Shown here piece by piece: positions 1 through 8,161 of a stretch of DNA of 64,000 nt (position 1 is its first letter; every line of letters begins with the position of its first letter). This DNA is from Pseudoflavonifractor sp. Marseille-P3106. Its GTDB lineage: Bacteria > Bacillota > Clostridia > Oscillospirales > Oscillospiraceae. The notes under the pieces were generated by a model, which made no database searches, was not told where the DNA came from, and worked only from the letters and a program-made list of their open reading frames with translations. Location of the stretch: positions 248,001 through 312,000 of the forward strand of contig LT827126.1 of assembly GCA_900169975.1 (NCBI GenBank), written 5' to 3'. Both the position numbers and the translations under genes were made by a program.

Positions 1-615
1 GCTACGACCGAGGGCCATGAGGTCTATGAGGTTCTGAAAGGCAATGTGTCTGCAAGGGACGCTATCCAGCACCTGGAGCGGTTTGACATCCTGCCCACCA
101 GTATCATTCTGGCCGGGCTGGAGGCGGAACTGATGACGGATGTAGGCAAGTATTTCAAACTGAGGGACGCGATTGAGGAAGCGAACCTCAAGGATGACTA
201 CGACTACATCATCATTGACACGCCGCCCTCCCTCGGTGTCCCGACGGTCAACGCCATCGTGGCGGCAGATGGGATTCTCGTTCCCACGGACGCGGACTGC
301 GACTCCATCAACGGCATCGTCCAGCTCAGTGATACCGTGCGGAATGTGAAGAAGTACTGCGGCGTCAACCCCGAAATCCTGGGGATTGTCTTCACCAAGT
401 TTGACCCGCGTCAGAACAACAGCAAGACCATGCTGGAACTCGCTATGAGGGTTGCGGATATGCTCCACACCAAGGTGTTCCAGACGTTTATCCGTGGCGC
501 TGTCGCGGTACGCGAGGCCAAGAGCAGTTCCAAGGACCTGGTTGTGAGCCGTCCCGACAGCAAGGTCGTCCTGGACTACACGTCCTTGGCCAACGAGATG
601 CTCAAGGAGGTTTGA
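1..615 (+). CDS. parA: ParA-type partition ATPase, 5' end cut by window edge
   Basis: The frame is open from base 1, so the start and the deviant Walker A motif lie outside the window. The visible 204 codons hold the ParA Walker B segment (DYIIIDTPPSLG) and the later GIVFTKFDPRQNN segment typical of plasmid and chromosomal ParA/Soj proteins. ParA ATPases bind DNA non-specifically and move centromere complexes on the nucleoid. The stop codon lies just upstream of the RHH gene, whose ribosome binding site (AAGGAGG, 604-610) is inside the parA 3' end, so the two genes are translationally linked. This is the main reason to suspect a self-partitioning replicon. A MinD or capsule-type ATPase is less likely given the neighbour. 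Confidence 0.88.
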   Translation, partial: ATTEGHEVYEVLKGNVSARDAIQHLERFDILPTSIILAGLEAELMTDVGKYFKLRDAIEEANLKDDYDYIIIDTPPSLGVPTVNAIVAADGILVPTDADCDSINGIVQLSDTVRNVKKYCGVNPEILGIVFTKFDPRQNNSKTMLELAMRVADMLHTKVFQTFIRGAVAVREAKSSSKDLVVSRPDSKVVLDYTSLANEMLKEV

Positions 616-617
616 TT

Positions 618-1094
618 ATGGCACAGAATGAGAAGCCGAATGTCGACGACCTGTTTGCCAGGATGTTCGGCGGTACGAAGCCGGTGGAGGACACCCCTGG
701 TGGAGAGGATAGGGAAGAGAATCCCCCGGCCAAAAAGACGGCGGCAAAGCCGCCTGCAAAGGCAAAGAAAGAGGTACAGCCTAAGCCGGAGAAGCCTACT
801 GAGCCTCAGGAGGTGGCCGAGCCGCCTGCTCAGGAGCCAGCACCGAAGGCTAAGAGAGGGAGAAAGCCCGCTGCCAAGCAGGAAATCAGGTATTTTGGTG
901 GCTCAAAGGTCAACAGCAATGGACGGGTGCATGTCTCCTACTGGCTTGACACACGGCTTGTCGCCGCGATTGACCGGCGGTGTGCCAGGGAACGGCTCCT
1001 GGGGCGGACCGGAGAGAAGTCCAGCGTGGTTGAATCTGCATTGGCTGAGTACCTGACGAAAGAGTTGGACGAAATTGACGACGAGCTGCTGTGA
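618..1094 (+). CDS. ribbon-helix-helix DNA-binding partner of ParA
   Basis: A protein of 158 residues. I chose ATG 618, seven bases after AAGGAGG, over the in-frame TTG at 612. Residues 20-85 are low-complexity Lys/Pro/Glu/Ala and probably disordered. The last 65 residues read as an RHH fold: a short strand (GRVHVSYWLD), a helix (TRLVAAIDRRCARE), a turn, then SSVVESALAEYLTKEL, ending in an acidic tail. RHH proteins with basic flexible N-termini are the usual centromere-binding adaptors of type Ib ParA systems and often also repress their own promoters. Its binding site is not shown directly. The octamer arrays elsewhere in the window are candidates. It could instead be a purely transcriptional regulator. 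Confidence 0.75.
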   Translation: MAQNEKPNVDDLFARMFGGTKPVEDTPGGEDREENPPAKKTAAKPPAKAKKEVQPKPEKPTEPQEVAEPPAQEPAPKAKRGRKPAAKQEIRYFGGSKVNSNGRVHVSYWLDTRLVAAIDRRCARERLLGRTGEKSSVVESALAEYLTKELDEIDDELL

Positions 1095-1119
1095 GTAGCC
1101 GGATATATTTGCCTCTGAG

Positions 1120-1155
1120 AGGGCCCTGTCACATCTAATGTGGCGGGGCCCTTTG
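1120..1155 (+). terminator. terminator of the parA operon
   Basis: A 15-bp stem with a 3-base loop (CTA): the arm starting AGGGCCCTGT pairs with the arm ending GGGGCCCT, followed by TTT. Confidence 0.85.
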
Positions 1156-1222
1156 CTATATTGAATTTGGATTTAGTTTTGTAGATTCCTGTGTGGCAGA
1201 AAAACTACCCACAAAATAAACA

Positions 1223-1251
1223 TTGACTAATATATTGATAAATGGTATAAT
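1223..1251 (+). promoter_or_regulatory. family A promoter, cas operon
   Basis: TTGACT (1223-1228), 17-bp spacer, TATAAT (1246-1251) preceded by TGG (extended -10). It is one of ten near-identical promoters in the window and lies about 60 bases before the cas5 start. Confidence 0.88.
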
Positions 1252-1313
1252 ATTGCCGAAGTCAAGAGAGGACGAAATACACGCAAAAATTCTGCGAAAA
1301 GGAGTGATTCTAT

Positions 1314-2021
1314 TTGGAAGATAAAATCGGCCATGTCAGTATGGATGTTTGGGGCAAGTTTGCTCTTTTTACGAGGCCGGAATGCAAAGTTGAACGATAT
1401 AGTTATGAAGTGCCAACACCTTCCAGCCTCCGTAATTTGCTCCAGAGTATTTACTGGCACCCAACATTTGACTACGAGGTCACTGGTATCCAGGTCTACA
1501 ACCGTGTCAAGCACCGCACAATTACGCGGAACGAACTCAGCTCTGTGATGCGGAGCGGGAATGCGCTGAAAACGATGGAGAGCGTACTGGAAACCGGCGA
1601 AGGACCCTCCCTCAGCGTCCCGGCATCAATGCCCAGACAGCAGAGATGCTCTACTTTCCTTTGCGATGTCTACTATACGGTGTATGCTGCGGTCGTTCCC
1701 AAGCCCAATCTCGATGAGATGGAAGAGGAGTACAACCTGACCAAAATCATTGACATCTTTAAGCGCCGGGTGGAACATGGCCAGTCCTGGCGGACGCCCT
1801 ATCTGGGGATGAAGGAATGCACAGCCTTCTTTGGCCCTCACGAGAGAGAGTCTCAGCGCCGGTCGGTATACGACGGGACGAAGATTCAGTTGGGTCGGAT
1901 GTTCTTTGATGCCGATTACAGCAACCCGGATAATGTCCGCCAGTACTTCTACTACCCGACCATGGAGAATGGATATATCCGGGTGCCATCCAGAAAAGAG
2001 GTGATGGGGCATGGTGCTTGA
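1314..2021 (+). CDS. cas5c: Cas5c (Cas5d), type I-C Cascade subunit and likely crRNA endonuclease
   Basis: A protein of 235 residues, the usual size for the family. In type I-C this protein replaces Cas6: it cuts the CRISPR transcript within the repeats and caps the crRNA 5' handle in Cascade. The diagnostic N-terminal stretch is present (FTRPECKVERYSYEVPTP, then a SIYWHP segment). The start is TTG 1314, nine bases after GGAG at 1301-1304. The gene overlaps cas8c by 11 bases, as in canonical I-C operons. Upstream is a family A promoter, and no cas3 precedes it, although cas3 normally heads this operon. Confidence 0.93.
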   Translation: MEDKIGHVSMDVWGKFALFTRPECKVERYSYEVPTPSSLRNLLQSIYWHPTFDYEVTGIQVYNRVKHRTITRNELSSVMRSGNALKTMESVLETGEGPSLSVPASMPRQQRCSTFLCDVYYTVYAAVVPKPNLDEMEEEYNLTKIIDIFKRRVEHGQSWRTPYLGMKECTAFFGPHERESQRRSVYDGTKIQLGRMFFDADYSNPDNVRQYFYYPTMENGYIRVPSRKEVMGHGA

Positions 2022-3855
2022 CGCACTGGCCGCTTACGGGCAAGAGCTTGTGGACAGGGGTGTCATTCCCAAGTCGGGCTGGTCCAGCGTACCTGTCCAA
2101 TTCGCTATCATCATCGGGTCTGACGGACGCCTTATCAATGTCGTGTCCTTGGGATATCAGGTTCCGCTCAAAAAGAAGACCGTCACAAAGTATCCTACTA
2201 TGAGCGTTCCGTACCGCACCAAGCACCAGAATGGGCCTACGCCGTTCTTCGCCTGCGACAATGCGTCCTATCTTCTGGGACTGGCTGGGGAGAAAGAGTC
2301 GCCGGAGAAAGTTGTTGCAAAGCACCGTTCCGCGAAGTACCTGCATGAAGAAATCCTGGGACCTCTCTTGGGTTCTTCCCCCAAAGCAACTGCACTCTGG
2401 GAGTTCTTTGCAAAGTGGGACCCGCAGAAGGCGCTCGATATGGACTGCATCAAGGAAAACCTGGATGCGATTCTGACGGCAAGCAACCTGGTGTTCCGGT
2501 TTGAAGACGATACCTACGCCCATGCAGACCCGGATATTGCGGCGGCTTGGGATAAGTACTATCAGACGCGGGTCCTTGCCGGGAGCGATATCATTATGGG
2601 CACCTGCCTGGTCACAGGCGAGGAAAATGTTCCGATTGCCCGGGTCCACCCGGCAACCACCGGAGTGCCGATGGCTCGTGGAACAGGGATTTCGCTGGTC
2701 TCCTTTGGGACCAACTACGATGTTTGTGCCTATAACTGGTATGACAAGCAACAGGGGTACATCGCACCAGTCTCGCTTCTGGTGACAGAGCAGTACGGAA
2801 ATGCGCTGAAGTATCTGCTTACCACTAAATGCCACTATAAAATCATCGGGAACTCCTATCTGGTATTTTGGGCTGCTCATGATGAGGACAACTCGCTGGC
2901 CACAGCGTTCTCAATGGCTGGGTTTGGCCGCCAGGAGGGTGACTTTGATTCCGAGGAGGACGAGGCCCTCTATCATACAGTCACTTCCATCCTGAGCGGA
3001 AACGAGTCTGCAGAGAAGTACGCAGACCAGCTTGAAGACCTCAATGCTGATTTCTACGTGATGGTCCTTCGGAATCACAATGTGAGATTCGCACTGACGG
3101 AGTTTCAGCACTGCACCTTTGGGCAGATGCTGGAAAACCTTCGTGCGCATCTGAAACGGGCCACCATCATTTCGTCCAGGGATGACAAGGAAACCGCCAC
3201 CCCCAACATCTATCAGCTTTTGGACGCATTGAAGTGTGTAGGGAAGGACAACCGAGAAGTTCCTGCGGATATGTACGACAGTCTTGTCCGAGCAATCATC
3301 ACGAACACCCCATACCCCAGAGAGCTTCTGTCATTGCTGCTCCTGCGTATTCGGGAGGATGGGGGGCTCTCTGAGAACCGGATGGCGGCTATCAAGATGT
3401 ATCTGCTGAAAAACAGCAACTCAGAATCTGTAAAGGAGGCAGCAACTGTGGCAATCAATCCAAACTGCAACGATAAGGCGTATTTGCTGGGACAACTGTT
3501 CTGGCACTACGAAAAGCTCCAGAAGTCAGCGATGAAGAAAGTCAACCGGAGCATTCGAGACTCTTTCTTCACTTCTGCTATGACCCGCCCAGCCAGCGTT
3601 TTCCCGTCCATCTTCGCCAAGGGCCAGCATCACATTTCCTCCCTGGAACGTAAGTCAGACACAGCAGGGCTGGCTGTCTACTACAACCAGTTGATTGGCG
3701 GTATCATGGACCGTCTTGGGTCTGACCCGCTTCCCACAATGTTCAGTCGAGAGGAATCCAGCCTCTTTGCTCTTGGCTACTATCACGCCCGGCAGGAGAG
3801 TTATCGGAAGAAACCCGATGATGACCCGGATGGCGCAGGAGACAGTGCCGCTTAA
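2011..3855 (+). CDS. cas8c: Cas8c (Csd1), type I-C Cascade large subunit
   Basis: A protein of 614 residues, full length for Csd1. It recognises the PAM and holds the R-loop in type I-C Cascade. The N-terminus (LDALAAYGQELVDRG, then KSGWSSVPVQFAIII) and the C-terminal block (AYLLGQLFWHYEKLQ, RPASVFPSIF, ALGYYHARQ) match the family. ATG 2011 follows a GAGGTGA site inside the cas5c 3' end. An in-frame internal start with a perfect ribosome binding site (see cas11c) sits in the 3' quarter. No frameshift is visible. Recruitment of Cas3 is the normal function, but no cas3 is present in this window. Confidence 0.94.
   Translation: MVLDALAAYGQELVDRGVIPKSGWSSVPVQFAIIIGSDGRLINVVSLGYQVPLKKKTVTKYPTMSVPYRTKHQNGPTPFFACDNASYLLGLAGEKESPEKVVAKHRSAKYLHEEILGPLLGSSPKATALWEFFAKWDPQKALDMDCIKENLDAILTASNLVFRFEDDTYAHADPDIAAAWDKYYQTRVLAGSDIIMGTCLVTGEENVPIARVHPATTGVPMARGTGISLVSFGTNYDVCAYNWYDKQQGYIAPVSLLVTEQYGNALKYLLTTKCHYKIIGNSYLVFWAAHDEDNSLATAFSMAGFGRQEGDFDSEEDEALYHTVTSILSGNESAEKYADQLEDLNADFYVMVLRNHNVRFALTEFQHCTFGQMLENLRAHLKRATIISSRDDKETATPNIYQLLDALKCVGKDNREVPADMYDSLVRAIITNTPYPRELLSLLLLRIREDGGLSENRMAAIKMYLLKNSNSESVKEAATVAINPNCNDKAYLLGQLFWHYEKLQKSAMKKVNRSIRDSFFTSAMTRPASVFPSIFAKGQHHISSLERKSDTAGLAVYYNQLIGGIMDRLGSDPLPTMFSREESSLFALGYYHARQESYRKKPDDDPDGAGDSAA
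3448..3855 (+). CDS. cas11c: Cas11c small subunit from an internal start within cas8c
   Basis: Type I-C systems make their Cas11 small subunit by internal initiation near the 3' end of cas8c. Here AAAGGAGG (3432-3439) stands eight bases before an in-frame GTG (3448) at codon 480 of cas8c. The product would be 135 residues, starting VAINPNCNDKAYLLGQLF and ending with the Cas8c C-terminus. Both the length and the start just before the AYLLG.LF block match known Cas11c. A full Shine-Dalgarno inside a coding frame at this position is hard to explain by chance. This makes a complete Cascade (Cas5, Cas7, Cas8, Cas11) possible without any further gene. Confidence 0.85.
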   Translation: MAINPNCNDKAYLLGQLFWHYEKLQKSAMKKVNRSIRDSFFTSAMTRPASVFPSIFAKGQHHISSLERKSDTAGLAVYYNQLIGGIMDRLGSDPLPTMFSREESSLFALGYYHARQESYRKKPDDDPDGAGDSAA

Positions 3856-3905
3856 AATATCATAAGAACTAAATTTCTAGTTCAACGGGAAATTAACTAC
3901 AGATG

Positions 3906-3942
3906 GCGTTGCTAAAATTGCTACAGCACAATGCAGCAACGC
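3906..3942 (+). promoter_or_regulatory. inverted repeat between cas8c and cas7c
   Basis: GCGTTGCT (3906-3913) and AGCAACGC (3935-3942) can form an 8-bp stem in the 131-base gap between cas8c and cas7c. There is no T-run, so it is not a terminator. It could set mRNA stability or the higher dose of Cas7. The function is inference. Confidence 0.35.
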
Positions 3943-3986
3943 AAACAAAAAACTAAAATTTCTGAGGAAAGAAAGGAACGACAACT

Positions 3987-4895
3987 ATGGAAATCATCAA
4001 GCAGGCTATTCAGAACAAGTACGACTTCATCATCATTTTCGACTGCAGAAACTGCAACCCGAACGGCGACCCTGATGCGGGTAATCAGCCCAGAATCGAC
4101 CCTGAGACGGGCCTTTGCCTGGTGACGGATGTCAGCCTGAAGCGGAAGATTCGGAACTACGTTGCGCTGATGCGTGAGGGCGTTCCTGGCTTCAAGATGT
4201 ACATTCAGCCGCAGAGCGGCCAGACGTTGAATGACCGTGATATGGAGAGCTTCGTTGCGGCGACGGGCTGCATCAAGGGGAGCATTGCGGAGTACAAGAA
4301 GGGCCACCCGGAGGTGGATGATGTTCTTCGCAACTTCATGTGCGAGAACTATTATGATATCCGCACCTTTGGCGGCGTCATGACGAAGTTCCAGTCCGCC
4401 AACCTCAACTGCGGCACGATTCGCGGTCCCGTGCAGATTGCTATGGCGGAGAGTGTGAGCCCCGTGGAGCTGCGGGAGCTGTCCATCACTCGGACTGCCG
4501 TGGCGACCGAGGACGAAATCAAGAAGAAGGAAGGAACCTTTGGCCAGAAGCCCATCATTCCTTATGGCCTCTTTATCTGTACCGGCAGTGTTTCTCCCAC
4601 CCTGGCTCAGAAGTACACCGGCTTCTCTGAGGAGGACCTGAACCTGCTGTGGGATGCCATCATGAATATGTTTGACTTCGACAAGTCGGCCTGCCGGGCT
4701 GAAATGGCCACCCGCAAGTTGGTCATTTTCAAACACGAAAGCAAGTACGGCAACGCGCCCTCCCACAAGCTGTATGAGAGAGTTCATGTGGAGGAAGTCA
4801 ACCCCGGGAAACCCATTCGCAACTACAGCGACTATAAGGTAACGGTGGATGATATCGACCTGCCTGCCGGTGTCTCTATCGAGGTCCGCGAGTAA
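3987..4895 (+). CDS. cas7c: Cas7c (Csd2), type I-C Cascade backbone
   Basis: A protein of 302 residues and the most conserved I-C protein: Cas7 polymerises along the crRNA spacer. The family signature is clear near the N-terminus: NKYDFIIIFDCRNCNPNGDP, then RIDPETG and LVTDVSLKRKIRNYV. ATG 3987 follows GAAAGAAAGGA. A hairpin (4904-4956), then an AT-rich leader and the array follow directly, where cas4-cas1-cas2 would normally stand. Those three genes are absent. Confidence 0.95.
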   Translation: MEIIKQAIQNKYDFIIIFDCRNCNPNGDPDAGNQPRIDPETGLCLVTDVSLKRKIRNYVALMREGVPGFKMYIQPQSGQTLNDRDMESFVAATGCIKGSIAEYKKGHPEVDDVLRNFMCENYYDIRTFGGVMTKFQSANLNCGTIRGPVQIAMAESVSPVELRELSITRTAVATEDEIKKKEGTFGQKPIIPYGLFICTGSVSPTLAQKYTGFSEEDLNLLWDAIMNMFDFDKSACRAEMATRKLVIFKHESKYGNAPSHKLYERVHVEEVNPGKPIRNYSDYKVTVDDIDLPAGVSIEVRE

Positions 4896-4903
4896 TATCC
4901 GGT

Positions 4904-4956
4904 TTGGGGTGCGAACAAGCAACACACAGGGATGACTGTGGGGGTTCGCACCCCAA
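4904..4956 (+). terminator. hairpin after cas7c, arms resembling the CRISPR repeat stem
   Basis: TTGGGGTGCGAAC (4904-4916) pairs with GTTCGCACCCCAA (4944-4956), a 13-bp perfect stem with a long loop. A T-rich tract follows, so it may terminate the cas transcript. The GTTCGCACCCC arm differs by one inserted base from the repeat start GTCGCACCCC, so it may derive from or mimic a repeat. Confidence 0.6.
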
Positions 4957-5057
4957 TTTATATTAAAAAATTGCTTTTTTTGATTTGCCGTATGGTATTA
5001 CAAATAGGAACATCGCAATAGATGTTCTCAGCAGGAAAACAAATACAAAATCTTGCG
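4957..5057 (+). promoter_or_regulatory. CRISPR leader
   Basis: About 100 AT-rich bases between the cas7c hairpin and the first repeat. The position, composition and repeat direction (repeats end TTGAAAT towards the right, and the most degenerate terminal repeat is at the far right) all place the leader here. I see no clear -35/-10 pair. Confidence 0.7.
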
Positions 5058-7430
5058 GTCGTACCCCTCACGGGGTGCGGGAGTTGAAATCGTCTTGTGG
5101 GGGTGCTGCTCGGTGACTGATATGTCGTACCCCTCACGGGGTGCGGGAGTTGAAATCGGACCGGTCTGCGTAATCCGGCTGCAATAGGCCGTCGTACCCC
5201 TCACGGGGTGCGAGAGTTGAAATTATGTGTATGAGGTAGTGGGCATGTTCCTGCGCGCGTCGCACCCCTCATGGGGTGCGGGAGTTGAAATTACACCATT
5301 CGTGTCCCTGGCAGTGAACGTAGCGTCGCACCCCTCATGGGGTGCGGGAATTGAAATTTGGCGAACTAAAACTCTCAATCAGTCTTGCGCCGTTGCACCC
5401 CGTAAGGGGTACATGAGTTGAAATTCAAATGCGTAGTCACGGCTGGGCGTATCCGTGGGTCGCACCCCACATGGGGTGTGTGAGTTGAAATCTTAATCCT
5501 ATTTATAATATACCTTTTTTCATGTCACAGCCCCTCACGGGGTGCGGGAATTGAAATTGTCATTTGATACCTTTTCGGCAACTGTACCCCTGGTCGCACC
5601 CTGCATGGGTGTGGGAGTTGAAATATCTCCTGGGCATGGTCTCGGCGGAGCCGGTAGAGCCGCACCCTGCAAGGGTGCGTGAGTTGAAATGTATCTCGAA
5701 GCACGACTAATACGGCTGCCCGTCGTGTCGCACCCCACATGGGGTGCGGGAGTTGGAATAGTCCGCCAACGCGGGGACCGGACCAGGTATCCTGTTGTAC
5801 CCCACGCGGGTGCGTGAGTTGAAATTCTGCGTTCGAGAAGATAGGGGGCGTCATTGTTATAGTCGCACTCCACGCGGGTGCGTGAGTTGAAATTAGGCAC
5901 GTCCAGTTTTGGAGGATGTCCCTTCTCGTCGCACCCCTAACAGGGATGCGAGAATTGAAAAATTTTATGGGTAGTTTTGAATATGGGATGTGCGAGTTGA
6001 AATCGCATTTTGCCGGGGCATTATGATGCCTTCCAGGGTCGCCCTCCCTTGCGGGATGTGAGTTGAAAAAACTGTCCATTCTGTCCAGACGTTGCACCCC
6101 TCACAGGGTGCGTGAGTTGAAATAAACCTAAAAATATAGTTACTAGAAGATTCAAGGCGTCGCACCCCACGCGGGTGCGTGAGTTGAAATCCCTTGTGGG
6201 GCCTCCACCACCACCCAGAGCGGCGTCGCACCCTGCAAGGGTGCGTGAGTTGAAATAAAAAGCAACGGTATGGAAAGCATGGACGCCTTGTCACACTCCC
6301 CACGGGGTGCGTGAGTTGAAATGAACCAGTCCCTCAGGCCATCTACGCTGATTAACGTCGCACCCCTCACGGGGTGCGTGAGTTGAAATCGGGCGGAAGA
6401 GTAGACACATTATTTTACGGCCGTCACACCCCGTGTGAGGCACGGGAGTTGAAATGGCAACAAGTATCCTGTCACCAGATATAGGTCGCACCCGACACGG
6501 GGTGCGGTAATTGAAATCGCCGATACTCCTCATCAATCTACTCATCCAAGTCGCACCCCTCACGGGGGCGGGAATTGAAATGAGCATAAAGACGCTACAA
6601 TACTCGCGGTTAATGCGTCACATCCCTCACGGGGTGCGTGAATTAAAACAAGCAAGCGTCATCTGGCGTCGCACCCAACACGGTGTGCGGGAATTGAAAT
6701 TTGTTTGGCAAGGGTGCTGCCGGTACTAAGTATGGTCGCCCCCCTCACGGGGTGTGTGAGTTGAAATCGCTGCTGTTCGGCACGCCGCCCGGCAGTCACA
6801 GGTCGCACCCCACGCGGGTGCGTGAGTTGAAATGACGCAGGTGGTCATTTGATGGATTTTGCGTCGTGCTCCTCACAGGGTGCGTGAATTGAAATCAGTT
6901 TCGAGCATAAGTGTATTGTACTGACACAACGTCGCACCCAGCACGGAGTACGGGAGTTGAAATAGGCACCGTTATCGGGAAAACCGCCAACGGAAGTCGC
7001 GCCCCACACGGGGCGCGTGAGTTGAAATATGGTTAATCCTCCTTTATGCAGGCGAATTATTGTCGCACCCCACGCGGGTGCGGGAGTTGAAATTTGTTCC
7101 TGGACATCTCTCTATGTGCATTAGAGGTCGCCCCCCTCACGGGGTGCGTGAGTTGAAATCCGATTGCTCCTATCCCTACAACATATTGAAGAAGTCGTAC
7201 CCCTCACGGGGTGCGGGAATTGAAATTAGGCACGTCCAGTTTTGGCGGATGTCCCTTCTCGTCGCACCCCTCACAGGGTGTGGGAGTTGAAATCCCCGCA
7301 TCGTTTCCCTTACGGGAGAAGCGAATTGGTCGCATCCCTCACGGGGTGCGTGAGTTGAAATGCTATGGCCTCGACGGTTACTCCCGGATGGGTAGAAAGT
7401 CGCACTCCACGCGGGTGCGTGAATTGAGAC
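5058..7430 (+). CRISPR. type I-C CRISPR array, 37 repeats and 36 spacers, highly heterogeneous repeats
   Basis: Repeats of 32-34 bases begin GTCGCACCCC, carry a short palindrome and end GTGAGTTGAAAT or a variant. Spacers are mostly 29-37 bases. Repeat starts include 5058, 5124, 5191, 5259, 5325, 5392, 5459, 5524, 5593, 5659, 5727, 5794, 5862, 5928, a 5'-truncated unit near 5985, 6038, 6091, 6159, 6225, 6290, 6357, 6423, 6485, 6550, 6617, 6668, 6735, 6802, 6863, 6931, 6996, 7062, 7127, 7194, 7261, 7329 and 7399. Few repeats are identical. A 33-base class has a CACCCCTCACGGGGTG-like core, and a 32-base class has CACCCCACGCGGGTG or CACCCTGCAAGGGTG. The spacers at 5894-5927 and 7227-7260 differ by one base. 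The last repeat ends TTGAGAC. The GTTGAAAT end and the adjacent cas genes assign it to type I-C. Confidence 0.97.
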
Positions 7431-7434
7431 TGAT

Positions 7435-7575
7435 TTGACGCCCCAACTTTGAAAATGGTACAATAATACTATCAAATAAGGAAGTATCTCAACTACTAAG
7501 CTACATATTTTCTCAGCAGACTCAAGGCAGTACACCGTCCCGGTGTACTGCCTTTTTATATATACACAAACCAAA
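7435..7575 (+). promoter_or_regulatory. family B promoter-terminator leader, copy 1
   Basis: TTGACG (7435-7440), 18-bp spacer, TACAAT (7459-7464), AAGGAAGTAT (7478-7487), then a perfect 12-bp terminator hairpin (7525-7553) with a T-run, then TATATACACAAAC and a gene with AAAGGAG. A strong terminator before the gene, with conserved bases on both sides, implies controlled readthrough. Confidence 0.85.
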
Positions 7576-7597
7576 CTTCAAAGGAGTGTTTTAACGA

Positions 7598-8161
7598 ATG
7601 AAAGAGAAACTGATGAAGAAGCTGGAGAATTACCAGCGTCTCGACGCCGCCTGTGACCTGGCCCTTGTGGTCCTGGTCATCTGCGGCATCACGGTCTGTG
7701 GAGGCTTGGAGCAGGGGATGATAACCATTCCCACCAGCCTGATGCTTCTTGCTGGCGTTGTGATTGCGGCAGCCATCGTCCTTCTGGTCAAGCGGATTTC
7801 CTGGACTCAGGAGACCACTCTGGCCAATCGGATTGCCCGCCGTGAACGCTGGGAGGCGTCCAGAGTCCTGGGGGGCATGACTGAAGACGAGCTCATCCTG
7901 GACTTTCACCGCTACTTCAGCGGGGAAATCCCGGAGACAGTCCGCTCCGGCCGTATGCTGGACCGGATTGAACTCCTGGAAGGGGAGAGCCTGGATGAGG
8001 CTGTAGAGCACTGGCTCTACACGACCAAGCGCCCGTACATCCGCAAAGGGGGGAAGTTCTTCTTCGCAGACAATAATGTCTGGAAGAGCATTGACGCCGA
8101 AGTGCTCAAGGGCGAGGCCATCGTCTTTGAGCGGGTCGTGGACGGAGGTGCTTCGGCATGA
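7598..8161 (+). CDS. unrecognised membrane protein, first gene of leader-B operon
   Basis: 187 residues. Two hydrophobic segments near residues 20-38 and 47-67 make an N-terminal helical hairpin. The remaining 120 residues are soluble, acidic and probably cytoplasmic (ARRERWEASRVLGG, then DELILDFHRYFSG). ATG 7598 follows AAAGGAG at a normal distance. It is the first gene after leader copy 1, and its stop overlaps the next start by four bases. I do not recognise a family. The fixed membrane-plus-soluble design suggests a regulator or sensor, but nothing in the sequence proves this. Confidence 0.75.
   Translation: MKEKLMKKLENYQRLDAACDLALVVLVICGITVCGGLEQGMITIPTSLMLLAGVVIAAAIVLLVKRISWTQETTLANRIARRERWEASRVLGGMTEDELILDFHRYFSGEIPETVRSGRMLDRIELLEGESLDEAVEHWLYTTKRPYIRKGGKFFFADNNVWKSIDAEVLKGEAIVFERVVDGGASA

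Noticed and set aside
1094..1313. Hidden or partial cas3 upstream of cas5c
   Set aside because: Only a terminator, a promoter and about 60 bases of leader are present.
5227..7438. Open frames across the CRISPR array on both strands (for example 5525-6303 minus and 7060-7290 plus)
   Set aside because: They are read from the repeats, with recurring peptides such as SHPSWGAGVEI or ISTHAPREG, and have no ribosome sites.
7478..7487. AAGGAAGTAT as the ribosome site of a leader peptide
   Set aside because: No ATG or GTG with a common frame follows in the six copies. The box is conserved as nucleotide sequence only.
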